The position numbers and the translations under genes were made by a program. The notes beneath the pieces are model-generated. The model did no database searches and was not told the DNA's origin. It worked only from the letters and a program-made list of their open reading frames with translations. A stretch of DNA of 64,000 nucleotides from an uncultured Dokdonia sp. Its GTDB lineage: Bacteria > Bacteroidota > Bacteroidia > Flavobacteriales > Flavobacteriaceae. Within the stretch, counting starts at the first letter, position 1. Each line of letters starts with the position of its first letter. This document shows, piece by piece, positions 36,001-44,343 of the stretch. The DNA lies in contig NZ_CANMDS010000002.1 in assembly GCF_947496725.1 (NCBI RefSeq), positions 62,001 to 126,000 on the forward strand, written 5' to 3'.

Positions 36001-36779
36001 CGACACCCACTATAGAACTAGGGAGCGATTTTGACACTTGTTTTGAAAATGCTATTTTCTTAGACGCAAGCCCATCAAATATAGATCCTACACAAGTTAC
36101 TTATCAGTGGTTTCAAGACGGAGTAGAACTACCAGATACAACAGCCTCTATAGAAATTGTTGAGCTAGGCAACTATGAGGTAGTTGTAACTGATAATGGC
36201 TGTACTGCTACAGACAGTATTCTTATCACAGGCAGTACACTAGACGTTAGTCTCATAGATAATTTTCAAACTTGCCCTAATGAATTACAAACACTAGCAG
36301 CAGCTACAGACGAAACAGGAGTCACCTTCCAGTGGTTTGTAAATGGCACAGCAATAAATGGAGCTACAAACGCAACTTATGATGTCATACTAGCACCTAG
36401 CACTGTAGGAACTCAAACTTTTACAGTAGAAATCACCAGAGGAGTTTGTTCTGGGACGGCTGCCGTAGATGTGACACTTTATGAAGTAGGAAATTGTGTT
36501 ATTTCAGAAGGGCTTTCTCCTTCTGGGTCACCAGGATTTAATGACACACTAGATTTACGTTTCCTCTCTGACAGGTCTGGCATAACAAATCTCCAGATCT
36601 ACAACCGCTTAGGTACACTAGTCTTCGAACAAGATTCATACACAAATGAATGGAGAGGACAAACTGATGCAGGTGATGATTTACCTACAGGAACTTACTT
36701 TTATGTAATCTCACTTGATCAAGAAGATCCTACTTATGGCACTCAAGCCACTGGATGGATTTACTTAAACCAAGACTAA
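33009..36779 (+). CDS. Type IX secreted choice-of-anchor L adhesin with type B sorting domain
   Basis: The 1256-residue surface protein has a signal peptide (about 1-19) and a choice-of-anchor L domain (about 28-265, with ASEEYNQNFECTFTDAFAF). Several Ig/PKD-like repeats with W-LN-A-GET patterns follow, then two tandem copies of a Cys-rich domain (about 515-640 and 642-760, each CGDIV-GT...YTFTGTGE). More Ig-like repeats come next. The C terminus (about 1165-1256, IYNRLGTLVFEQ through WIYLNQD) is a gliding-motility/type B T9SS sorting domain. The following PorP/SprF gene is the usual partner for such cargo. Ligand unknown. Confidence 0.9.
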   Translation: MKRLLLSLLWLIPSALFAQITIDETLTTQQLVEDILINASCAGTENFIQSTGTDFASVNGVGSFEANGTNFPFEAGIVLSSGSVSTAPGPNLTTQSNGGTAWPGDADLENFTGATATNNASFIQFDFTPFTEQLSFDFLMASEEYNQNFECTFTDAFAFILTDNDTGTSVNLAVLPGTNTPIEVTNIRPEVPNSCAAINEEFFGQYNFLPFNDENTAATNFNGQTVELTASTTVVPGNSYTIKLVVADQTDSLFDIAVFIEAGSFNVTNTDLGEDLLVENGLASCEGDPVTLDATDPDAETYTWLLNDVVIAGETSSTLVVTEPGEYSVVVTLTDLPDCEVRDDITVEFISEPAVNIEDFTSCAGETETLDTGLPAGTTTFVWSLDGTVITGETGPSISATESGTYTVQAIFDAGCTYTDDAIATFNVAPIVDLGEDINSCLEDAVTLDGSPTNVDPSTSTYEWFLNGTLIAGETSATLEATAPGAYEVFVTFEGCIGTDTLTINQANEDGSSCNVNDLCPDALPLVCGDIVTGTTVGSTSTDEPGTCGTGPGAPGNYYTFTGTGELIQLAMCNSTYDTKLQVFTGTCDALTCVGGNDDSCGLQSEVDFLSEEGVEYTIYVFGFGTSVGDYELTVTCIEAPQGCLDAEEVVCGDVISGTIVGAPATDVPLENCGNITTGDSPGVWFTFTGTGESTEFSLLNSSFDTGIQIYSGTCEELICEEGNDDFGTVEQSKVDFITTTGTEYLIYIYGEDGATGDFELSIQCNPPASCEDIEPLCSQEGLIFENTSDGSSAQDGIDYECLFSQPNPNWFYLEIGQEGDIDLEIVQNTAFDADGNPVGNELDVDFIAWGPFDSPDNACDNLNPSTSVDCSFSAAAIETFTIPNAQVGEVYILLITNFNGSSGFISVGQTGGDGNTNCGIVCPDFDIDLGGDQSVCDETSIELTAVLSGSNTTNPTYEWSTGETTSSITVTETGVYEVIVTVDGCSESQIVNIDFGATPTIELGSDFDTCFENAIFLDASPSNIDPTQVTYQWFQDGVELPDTTASIEIVELGNYEVVVTDNGCTATDSILITGSTLDVSLIDNFQTCPNELQTLAAATDETGVTFQWFVNGTAINGATNATYDVILAPSTVGTQTFTVEITRGVCSGTAAVDVTLYEVGNCVISEGLSPSGSPGFNDTLDLRFLSDRSGITNLQIYNRLGTLVFEQDSYTNEWRGQTDAGDDLPTGTYFYVISLDQEDPTYGTQATGWIYLNQD

Positions 36780-36831
36780 CTAAAGAATCTAATTGTACGT
36801 ACGATATAGTTGAATTAACAACGAGACAACA

Positions 36832-37746
36832 ATGAAAAAACTACTATTATTAACGCTAATTTTAAGTCTATTTTACATAGATGAGTCTGTTGCTCAACAA
36901 GACCCACAGTATACCCAGTATATGTATAATATGAATGTGGTTAACCCAGCATATGCCGGATTAAAAGAAGGTCTTGCTATAAATTTATTATACAGAAATC
37001 AATGGTCAAGCTTAGACGGGTCACCAGAGACTTTCACCCTAGCAGCTCACTCTCCTATATCAGAAAAAGTAGGTTTAGGAGTCTCTCTTATAAGAGATGA
37101 GTTAGGCCCTGTGAAAGAAACCAACGCTTATGCAGACTTCTCTTATACTATAGATGTAAGCAGTACTTTTAAACTTGCGCTAGGTATTAAAGCGGGGGCT
37201 ACTTTTCACGAGGTTGGCCTTGTAGATCTTGAACTCCAAGATCCCGGAGATGCGTTTTTCTCACAAAACATAAATCAGACGTATCCCAACGTAGGGACTG
37301 GTGCTTTCTTATATAGTGATAAATTTTACGTAGGCCTATCTGTTCCTAATTTACTCAACTCTGTTCATCTAGATACTAATGAGCTAAAAATAGGCTCTGA
37401 GACTAATCATTATTTTGTAACCTCTGGATATGTTTTTCAAGTTTCAGATAATGTAAAACTCAAACCATCTGTAATGGTAAAATCTGCATTTGACGCACCA
37501 GTTTCTTTTGATGCAAATGTAAATGCCCTCTTTCTAGAAAAATTTGAACTAGGTGTCTCTTACCGTTATGATGATTCTTTTAGTGGCATAGTAGGCTTTC
37601 AGGCAACTCCAGAATTTAGAATAGGCTATGCTTATGATGCAGTTACTTCTGAGATAAACAACATAGCCCCATCCTCACACGAGATCATTATAACCTACAA
37701 CATACTACGTAATAAAAAAGCATTACGTTCACCTAGATACTTCTAA
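36832..37746 (+). CDS. PorP/SprF-family type IX secretion protein
   Basis: The 304-residue outer-membrane protein has a signal peptide (about 1-21) and the diagnostic QDPQYTQYMYNMNVVNPAYAG, then LYRNQWSSLDGSPETF and about twelve beta strands. Members next to type B cargo genes, such as SprF beside SprB, are needed to export or attach that cargo. It lies 52 bases after the adhesin and 21 bases before an OmpA gene, so the three form one operon. Confidence 0.93.
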   Translation: MKKLLLLTLILSLFYIDESVAQQDPQYTQYMYNMNVVNPAYAGLKEGLAINLLYRNQWSSLDGSPETFTLAAHSPISEKVGLGVSLIRDELGPVKETNAYADFSYTIDVSSTFKLALGIKAGATFHEVGLVDLELQDPGDAFFSQNINQTYPNVGTGAFLYSDKFYVGLSVPNLLNSVHLDTNELKIGSETNHYFVTSGYVFQVSDNVKLKPSVMVKSAFDAPVSFDANVNALFLEKFELGVSYRYDDSFSGIVGFQATPEFRIGYAYDAVTSEINNIAPSSHEIIITYNILRNKKALRSPRYF

Positions 37747-37767
37747 ACCTAACCATAGCACATTAAT

Positions 37768-39666
37768 ATGAAGAAGTTTTACCTATATATATTGCTCCTT
37801 ATTTTTACAGCTACAGGAGCCGTAGCACAAAACAAAGACACAAAGAAAGCAGATGGTCTGTTTGAGAGACTTGCTTATACCGAAGCTATAACTGAATACA
37901 CCAAGCTTATAGAAAAGGGAAAAGCAAACAAGTATGTATATGCTCAGCTTGCTGAGAGTTATGCTATACTAGGCGACTCAAAAAAAGCAGTTTCTTTTTA
38001 CAAAAGAGCTACTAAAGGAAAAAACGCAAAGCTCACACCAGATCTTATGTATAATTATGCACAAGCTCTTAAGGCCAATGGTGATGCTGCTGAGTATAAA
38101 AACTGGATGCAAAAATTTACCCAAGCACAGCCCAATGATTCTAGATCTGCTAGTTTTTTAAAGAATTCTAATTATCTAAGCCAGCTTTTAAGTAAAGAGC
38201 CTAGTTATACGGTAAAAAATGCAGGAGCTCTAAATACAACATATGCAGATTATGGAAGCGCGATAAATAGCAATACACTTTACTTTGCTAGTGCTAGAAA
38301 TACAAACCGCAAAAAACACAGTCTAAATAACGAACCCTTTTTAGATATCTATACAGCGACACTAGATGGATCAAAATTAGGAACAGCCTCTCTACTTGCA
38401 GGTGACGTAAATACAAAATATCACGAGGGTAAAGTAGCAATCTCTCCAGATGGAAAACGTATGTACTTTGACCGCAATGACTATTATAAAGGAAATCTAG
38501 ATAAGGATGAGACTGGAGTTAACCAGATTAACCTCTATACTGCAGAAAAGGTAGGAGGAAAATGGGTTAATATACAATCTGCCCCATTTAATAGTGATGA
38601 GTTCTCAACCGGTCATCCGGCAATTAGTCCGGATGGTAACACACTATATTTTTCAAGTGATAGACCTGGCGGAAAAGGAGGGTCAGATTTATATATGGTT
38701 ACTGTAAATAAAGATGGAACATTTGGCACACCTACCGCGCTTAAAAACCAAATCAACACAGAGGGTACAGAAGTATTTCCTTTTATAGCTCAAGATGGCA
38801 CACTATATTTCTCAAGTGATGGTCATATAGGTATGGGTGGCCTTGACGTATTTATGTCAGAAAGTAAGGGTGCAAACACGTATGCTATTCCTCAAAATGC
38901 AGGTCCAGGGATAAATAGCCCAGCAGACGACTTTTCAATATATATAAACCAAGATACAGATACAGGTTTTATCTCTTCAAACCGTGCCGGTGGTAAAGGA
39001 GGAGATGATATTTATATATTAGGACAACTACCTCCTTGTGATGTAGATGTTGCTCTTACGGTAGTAAATCCAGCTGGAGAGGGTATAGATAAAGCTCTTG
39101 TGGTTGTAAATAACAATACAGATAACACAAGTGAATCTGACACTGCTACAACAACGGGTAAATACCTTTACCAGTCTAAATGTAATCGCACATACACAAT
39201 AACTGCGAGTGCAGATGGCTATAAAGAAGCAATTCAAAACATTACGGTAGGTAAATCTGGTGTTAACCAGACTATAACGCTAGAACCTATTATAGATCAA
39301 GTAGTCGTAACAGAAACGGAGGTTGTTTTAAATCCTATTTATTTTGATTTTGACAAGTCTAACATACGTCCATCTGCGGCAGCAGAGCTAGATAGACTTG
39401 TGAACGTTATGATGCAATATCCTACAATGGTAATAAGTGCAGAGTCACACACAGATATACGTGGGTCTGAATCTTATAACAAGAACTTATCTCAACGTCG
39501 TGCAGACTCAATGCGAGATTATGTAGTAAGCAAAGGTATAAATGCTAGCCGCATCTCAAGTATAGGAAAAGGAGAGTCTGAGCCTGCTATAGCTTGCGGT
39601 TCAAACTGTACAGAAGATGAACATCAACTTAACAGACGCTCTGTCTTTAAGATAGTCACTAGATAA
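37768..39666 (+). CDS. OmpA/PD40-repeat outer-membrane protein of the PorP operon
   Basis: The 632-residue protein has a signal peptide (about 1-20) and TPR helices (about 30-135). Next are PD40/WD40-like propeller motifs (AISPDGKRMYFDRND, AISPDGNTLYFSSDRPGG, FSSDGHIGMGGLD, SSNRAGGKGGDDIY), a carboxypeptidase-regulatory-like domain (about 425-505) and an OmpA peptidoglycan-binding domain (about 520-632, with YFDFDKSNIRPSA and SHTDIRGSESYN). This is the PorE-like architecture that ties type IX components to peptidoglycan. Third gene of the adhesin-PorP-OmpA operon. Confidence 0.92.
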   Translation: MKKFYLYILLLIFTATGAVAQNKDTKKADGLFERLAYTEAITEYTKLIEKGKANKYVYAQLAESYAILGDSKKAVSFYKRATKGKNAKLTPDLMYNYAQALKANGDAAEYKNWMQKFTQAQPNDSRSASFLKNSNYLSQLLSKEPSYTVKNAGALNTTYADYGSAINSNTLYFASARNTNRKKHSLNNEPFLDIYTATLDGSKLGTASLLAGDVNTKYHEGKVAISPDGKRMYFDRNDYYKGNLDKDETGVNQINLYTAEKVGGKWVNIQSAPFNSDEFSTGHPAISPDGNTLYFSSDRPGGKGGSDLYMVTVNKDGTFGTPTALKNQINTEGTEVFPFIAQDGTLYFSSDGHIGMGGLDVFMSESKGANTYAIPQNAGPGINSPADDFSIYINQDTDTGFISSNRAGGKGGDDIYILGQLPPCDVDVALTVVNPAGEGIDKALVVVNNNTDNTSESDTATTTGKYLYQSKCNRTYTITASADGYKEAIQNITVGKSGVNQTITLEPIIDQVVVTETEVVLNPIYFDFDKSNIRPSAAAELDRLVNVMMQYPTMVISAESHTDIRGSESYNKNLSQRRADSMRDYVVSKGINASRISSIGKGESEPAIACGSNCTEDEHQLNRRSVFKIVTR

Positions 39667-39702
39667 ACTGGATAATTATTAACTAACCAACCATCCAGGA
39701 AG

Positions 39703-39731
39703 CCGCAATGCGTAAGTGTTGCGGTTTTTTT
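39703..39731 (+). terminator. Terminator of the adhesin-PorP-OmpA operon
   Basis: CCGCAA (39703-39708) pairs with TTGCGG (39719-39724) around a ten-base loop, followed by a run of T. Confidence 0.75.
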
Positions 39732-39910
39732 ATACCGTAATATCAAACTAATGTAAAGCGCTAGTTGTAACCTTATATTACAATGTAGCCTATGCTCTTC
39801 TAAGAAACCGTGCGGTTATATACTGCCTAATTTTCGGCCTCTTGTGGTGACAACTATCGATAAGCACATTTATTTTAGCAGTCTAGTTAAGTTGCCTTGA
39901 TGCTTTAATA

Positions 39911-39948
39911 AAAAAAACCCACTGCTAGTAGTACTAACAGTGGGTTTT
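39911..39948 (-). terminator. Terminator of the TonB receptor/DUF5689 operon
   Basis: An 11-base-pair stem (39914-39924 with 39938-39948) with a shorter inner stem; A run on the + strand, hence T run on the - strand. Confidence 0.8.
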
Positions 39949-39963
39949 TAAAATGTATTATTC

Positions 39964-39979
39964 CGCTTTCGCGAAAGCG
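39964..39979. repeat. Palindrome CGCTTTCGCGAAAGCG, exact, intergenic copy
   Basis: Between the DUF5689 stop codon (18 intervening bases) and its terminator. Confidence 0.95.
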
Positions 39980-39997
39980 TATATATAACTACGTTAC

Positions 39998-41404
39998 TTA
40001 GTTTGCATTGATCTGTATCTCGTCAAGCTCAAAAGTACCATCAAAATCTGCATCACCAGACCCGCTGTATCTAAAAGCAACATAACCGTTAGACTCAATA
40101 CAAGAAAGATCTACAATACCTGAGTCTATCCAGTCTCCAAAGAAATCTCCATCATCTACAATCACTCCTGCAGGTAAAACATCCCAAGTAGCTGTTGCAA
40201 TAGTAGCCTCAGTACCGTCCCAATCACTAGAAAAAAGAAGGTCAAGCGTACTACCGTCTGAAAAACTGTTTGAAGTCATAAACTGAAGTGTCTCACCAGT
40301 ATTAGCTTGAAGATCTAGCATAGGTGTGATTAACCAAGCGATAGTGGCATCATCTCCAGACTGGAAAGACCCTACTCTTGCAGAAATACCTAAAGAGGCG
40401 TTTTGACCTCCACTAGAGTATGCCTCCCACGTTTCTGATCCTTCTTGCTGGTAGTTAGTCCATCCATTTCCAGATATTGGGCTATTTGTAGCTTGTGTCT
40501 CAAAGAAATCTTCAAAAAGAATTGTACTTCCTGCCGCATCTGCCACACCACAATCTATCTCTACCGGATCACAGCGCTCTGCTTGATCAAAAACTACGTC
40601 ATTTCTGTCGTTTATAGCAAGATTAAAGTCTTCTCCAAAGAAATTACGAGTAAGCACTCCAGAAATACTTCCGCGTCCCGTAGGAAGCGCTATAGACTTA
40701 AAATTTGCAAAGGTACTTGTGCTTAAAATAAGTGTTTGCTCTGTCGCACAACTAAAGATAGTGCGCTCTCCATCAAACTCGTCTAGTGGCTCACCTGCAT
40801 AAGTAAGACTTTCATCAATTACTTCTTCTTTTGCAAATTGAACATCTGTAAGTTTTATAAATATGTTTTCTAAATCTTCACTTAGGCTTGAGATGGTTGT
40901 CTCTACAGGAACAATAGTCTCTACCGTTGCAGATCGCTGTATGTAATCAAATTGTAGAGGAGCTGGTATCTTCTCAAGGTTGTTTGTAACTCCTAGTGTT
41001 AACACACCGTTACTTTCACCAAGGTGAAGACCTCCTAATTTTACAAATATCTTACGCCCTATCTCATAATACGTAAATAAAGGGCTCTCGTCTATTAAGA
41101 TTCGTACTCCTGCCGTAGGTGCTGTAGCGTTGTCTTGTATAATGATTTCTTCAAACCAGTTACCAGACTCATCACTGCTTATCACAAACCCCTCTACATA
41201 CTGTGTAGACTCAGTAAGATCTACCGTTTCTCCTTCTTGAAGAAATAAGTTTCTAAGTGCAGAAACAGAGATTACTTCACCATCAAGAACAGGATCTGTT
41301 GCGGTAAGATCTGGCGTGGCAAAATCATCATCTTGCACACAACTAGTAATAGTAAGCAACGCAATAATGGCTGCAAATACGTGGGTTAATTTTATTGTTT
41401 TCAT
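39998..41404 (-). CDS. DUF5689 lipoprotein with choice-of-anchor J domain
   Basis: The 468-residue protein has a lipoprotein signal (lipobox TITSC, Cys about 22). A DUF5689 domain follows (about 40-265, with YVEGFVISSDESGNWFEEIIIQD and KIFVKLGGLHLGE), OB-fold-like as in nucleic-acid-linked surface proteins. A C-terminal beta-sandwich (about 295-468, ILFEDFF...SGNGWTNY...WLITPMLD) matches choice-of-anchor J. Likely an outer-membrane-anchored surface protein that hands a ligand to the TonB receptor encoded just upstream (26-base gap). Ligand unknown; the divergent nuclease suggests nucleic acid. Confidence 0.85.
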   Translation of the reverse strand: MKTIKLTHVFAAIIALLTITSCVQDDDFATPDLTATDPVLDGEVISVSALRNLFLQEGETVDLTESTQYVEGFVISSDESGNWFEEIIIQDNATAPTAGVRILIDESPLFTYYEIGRKIFVKLGGLHLGESNGVLTLGVTNNLEKIPAPLQFDYIQRSATVETIVPVETTISSLSEDLENIFIKLTDVQFAKEEVIDESLTYAGEPLDEFDGERTIFSCATEQTLILSTSTFANFKSIALPTGRGSISGVLTRNFFGEDFNLAINDRNDVVFDQAERCDPVEIDCGVADAAGSTILFEDFFETQATNSPISGNGWTNYQQEGSETWEAYSSGGQNASLGISARVGSFQSGDDATIAWLITPMLDLQANTGETLQFMTSNSFSDGSTLDLLFSSDWDGTEATIATATWDVLPAGVIVDDGDFFGDWIDSGIVDLSCIESNGYVAFRYSGSGDADFDGTFELDEIQINAN

Positions 41405-41430
41405 ATTAAATATCTTTCTTAATTGTTTTA

Positions 41431-44208
41431 TTAAAAGCGCACGTATGCGTTTACATAGTATGTTGTTCCTCTACCGAAGAAGAGACGATCACCAAAAACT
41501 GGGGTGTCTCTTTGTGCTTCTTCTAGGCTTGATCTATAATTTGCTCGTCTACTATCTTCAAAACCTCCAGTAATGTAGGTCTCATCTAGTACATTATTTA
41601 CAGTTGCAAAGAAGCCTACAAAGTAGTCTCCTACCCTCCAAGATTTACCTCCTATAATATTTACCAAAAAGTAGTCATCTATTTCTGTCTGTCTTAGTAA
41701 ATCTCTCGCTACATCTGTATCATAATCATTAAATGGCTGCCCATCTATGTCTTGATTAAAGTTTGCCGTTCTAGCTAGATTACTAAAGTCTATGTATGAA
41801 TTTGAGAAGTAGTTTACTGTAAGTCCAAAGTTCCAGAATTCTGGGTCTCTATACTCAAAACCTAGTTGGTAGGCTCTTTCTGGTCCTCCTGCAACGTGCA
41901 AATCTTTAATAGCAGTTGTCCCATCACCAAAGGTTTGAGGCCCCTCAAAATCATCTGATGTATAATATATATTAGGATTATTTGCATACGTGTATTGCCC
42001 TACAGATGCTGCAGCCTTAAGTTTAAGAGTAGGTAATACCTGCGCTTCTATACCTAGCTCTGCTCCTATATTTCTACGTTCTACATTTGTAAGAACCTCT
42101 TGAACAAAAGAAGCTTCTGTACCAGCTATACTATTTTGTGTAAAGAAGAAACCTATGTCTGTTCCTTTTTGAAAACCAGTATAAAACCCAGTAAGACGTC
42201 CCTTTACTATAGGTGATCTAAAAATATAACTTGCATCTACACTCTGTATTTGCTCTGACTCTAAGCCTATCACTACGTCATTGTTTTGACGCGCATTACT
42301 AAAGCTATTTCGTATACCTGGAGCCACAGAATAATATCCTGCATTTACATCTATAAGGTGACGCCCAGATAATTTATAGGTTGCACCCGCTTTAATTCCT
42401 CCGTTTGTAAACGAAAGTTTTTCACTAGGTCCAAAAGAGCGACTACCTGTAAAATTTCCGTTCTCATAGAGTCCAGTGCGCTGGTATGATGTATTACTTG
42501 CTGTACCAGACACATAAAAATCTACTTTATTATAAGTAAACTGTGCCTGCGCAAAGCCAGAAACTACGGTCGCATCCATATCATAATTATACTTATAGCG
42601 ATCACCCTCTACTACTACTCTATTAGGGTTACGCACATCACTCTGTGCAAGATCTCCATCTTGACCGTCTTGACTCTCACTTACAGAAAAGTTATCTATA
42701 TCTAGAAAACCATCTCCACCTAGTAGGTCGCTTACTTGTGCATAATTTTCGCTCTTTAATCCTCTATAGCTCACATTACCATCTATAGTGATAGCGTCTG
42801 TTACTTGAGAGTTAATAATCACATTTGCACTAAGCTGGCTATCATCTATCACATCATCCTGAAGTATGATATTAGAATTGCCTCCATTAGCATTTGCTTG
42901 ATATAAAGAATTCCAATCAAATTGACCATCATTTATAAAGTCCTGCTCTAGTAGGTATGCATTCTGAAAATCATATGCCGTAGGATTAGGATCTTGTAAA
43001 GCATAACTAGGCAAAAGTTGATAATAGTTTGGCGCTGGATTTCTCAAGCTACCATTATCTACTCTACCACTTTTTATAGAACCAAACTGGTAGCCCAGGT
43101 TTGAGTTGATTGTTGTTTTATCGCTTAATGTCCAGTAGTGATTAAGCATAAAAACAGGCTCTTCTATCTCTCGCTCTCTTGTATTACGCTTCTCACCATC
43201 TTGATAACCCCAAAAAGGATTATACGTTCTTCCTTTTAGGTCAAACTGCTCTTCTGTAATAGCTGTCGCTCTACCACGTCTGTTAGGCGTATAGAATCCC
43301 GTAAAGTTTAAACTATGAGCATCATTTATTTTTTTCTCGACAGAGAGATACATAGAGTTTGCATCATATAATGTTCCATCTTGAAAACCTTCTTCTCCAA
43401 AGCGTCTTGCTAGTAACACACTATATGCCCATCCGTTTGAATTAAGACCAGAATTATAGCTTGCCATCACTCTACCTTGATATGAGGCATTTGCCGCAGC
43501 ATATGATATTCTACCTCCCTCTCGTTCTTGTGAAGCTCGCATTACGATATTTGTCACCCCTGCGAGACCTCCAAAGCTATATTCACTAGGAGTAAGCCCT
43601 TGAGAAAATTCGCGATTACGCTGTGCGTCATTTAGTCCTCCCCAGTTACCCCATTGTGGTCTACCGTTAAACTGTTTATTCATCTCAATCCCGTTAATGA
43701 GCACTTTGCCATTTGCATTATCGAGACCTCTAGGTCTAAAAAAAGTTGCACTCCAGTCAAAAGCGGCTGCGCTTAAAAAAGCATCGCGACCGGCAGATAG
43801 AAGTCCTGACACATTAAAGTTACCTAGATCATCATCACCACTGTTAAGATCATTATCAGAAAGTGAGATTAACCCTATTTGCTGCTGCTCTGCAGAGATG
43901 TCTACATCTAGTGTAATCACATCAAGATTGAGCGTTTGCCCAGTCGTAAGAATAATAGGAAGCCTCTTGGTGATAAAACCATTTTTTAAAACCAAAAGAA
44001 TCTGATCTCCTTCCTGGGTTAAGTTTTTAAGTACAAATACTCCCATAGCATTTGTCATTGTTTCTGCAGCGCTCTTTTCGAGACGTAAAGTAACGTCTGG
44101 AAGCGGCTCAGAGGTGATGGCATCCATCACCGTTCCTTTTATTTGTGTTTGCGACCACGCTGTGGCTGCTAGAAACACACATAAAAGTGATAAAGTAAAT
44201 TGCTTCAT
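41431..44208 (-). CDS. TonB-dependent receptor with carboxypeptidase-like N-domain
   Basis: The 925-residue protein has a signal peptide (about 1-19), a carboxypeptidase-regulatory-like domain (about 20-100) and a plug domain (about 130-225, with VLINGIEMN and GGLAGVTNIVMRAS). A beta barrel ends in the aromatic terminus NAYVRF. It imports a ligand across the outer membrane using TonB energy. It is co-transcribed with the DUF5689 lipoprotein. Its promoter is back to back with that of a secreted nuclease, so all three are probably controlled together. Confidence 0.92.
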   Translation of the reverse strand: MKQFTLSLLCVFLAATAWSQTQIKGTVMDAITSEPLPDVTLRLEKSAAETMTNAMGVFVLKNLTQEGDQILLVLKNGFITKRLPIILTTGQTLNLDVITLDVDISAEQQQIGLISLSDNDLNSGDDDLGNFNVSGLLSAGRDAFLSAAAFDWSATFFRPRGLDNANGKVLINGIEMNKQFNGRPQWGNWGGLNDAQRNREFSQGLTPSEYSFGGLAGVTNIVMRASQEREGGRISYAAANASYQGRVMASYNSGLNSNGWAYSVLLARRFGEEGFQDGTLYDANSMYLSVEKKINDAHSLNFTGFYTPNRRGRATAITEEQFDLKGRTYNPFWGYQDGEKRNTREREIEEPVFMLNHYWTLSDKTTINSNLGYQFGSIKSGRVDNGSLRNPAPNYYQLLPSYALQDPNPTAYDFQNAYLLEQDFINDGQFDWNSLYQANANGGNSNIILQDDVIDDSQLSANVIINSQVTDAITIDGNVSYRGLKSENYAQVSDLLGGDGFLDIDNFSVSESQDGQDGDLAQSDVRNPNRVVVEGDRYKYNYDMDATVVSGFAQAQFTYNKVDFYVSGTASNTSYQRTGLYENGNFTGSRSFGPSEKLSFTNGGIKAGATYKLSGRHLIDVNAGYYSVAPGIRNSFSNARQNNDVVIGLESEQIQSVDASYIFRSPIVKGRLTGFYTGFQKGTDIGFFFTQNSIAGTEASFVQEVLTNVERRNIGAELGIEAQVLPTLKLKAAASVGQYTYANNPNIYYTSDDFEGPQTFGDGTTAIKDLHVAGGPERAYQLGFEYRDPEFWNFGLTVNYFSNSYIDFSNLARTANFNQDIDGQPFNDYDTDVARDLLRQTEIDDYFLVNIIGGKSWRVGDYFVGFFATVNNVLDETYITGGFEDSRRANYRSSLEEAQRDTPVFGDRLFFGRGTTYYVNAYVRF

Positions 44209-44258
44209 AAATGATTAATATTTGGTTGTTTTATTAAGAAACCGTTACGATTCTCGGC

Positions 44259-44266
44259 CAAAAGTA
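44259..44266 (-). promoter_or_regulatory. -7 promoter element of the TonB receptor operon
   Basis: TACTTTTG on the - strand fits TAnnTTTG, 51 bases before the ATG. Confidence 0.5.
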
Positions 44267-44286
44267 GGCAAAATAGAACGTTTCAG

Positions 44287-44294
44287 TACCTTTG
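44287..44294 (+). promoter_or_regulatory. -7 promoter element of the secreted nuclease gene
   Basis: TACCTTTG fits TAnnTTTG, 50 bases before the ATG. Only 20 bases separate it from the opposing element, so the two promoters share upstream DNA. Confidence 0.5.
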
Positions 44295-44343
44295 GCACGC
44301 TCTCTGCAAAAGAGTTTACAAAAAGATAACACACATCTATTTT

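Larger units (their letters stand above)
39667..39997. other. Intergenic region between convergent genes
   Basis: Holds two terminators (39703-39731 and 39911-39948) and a palindrome copy. In 39735-39905 I see no gene or clear element. Confidence 0.6.
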
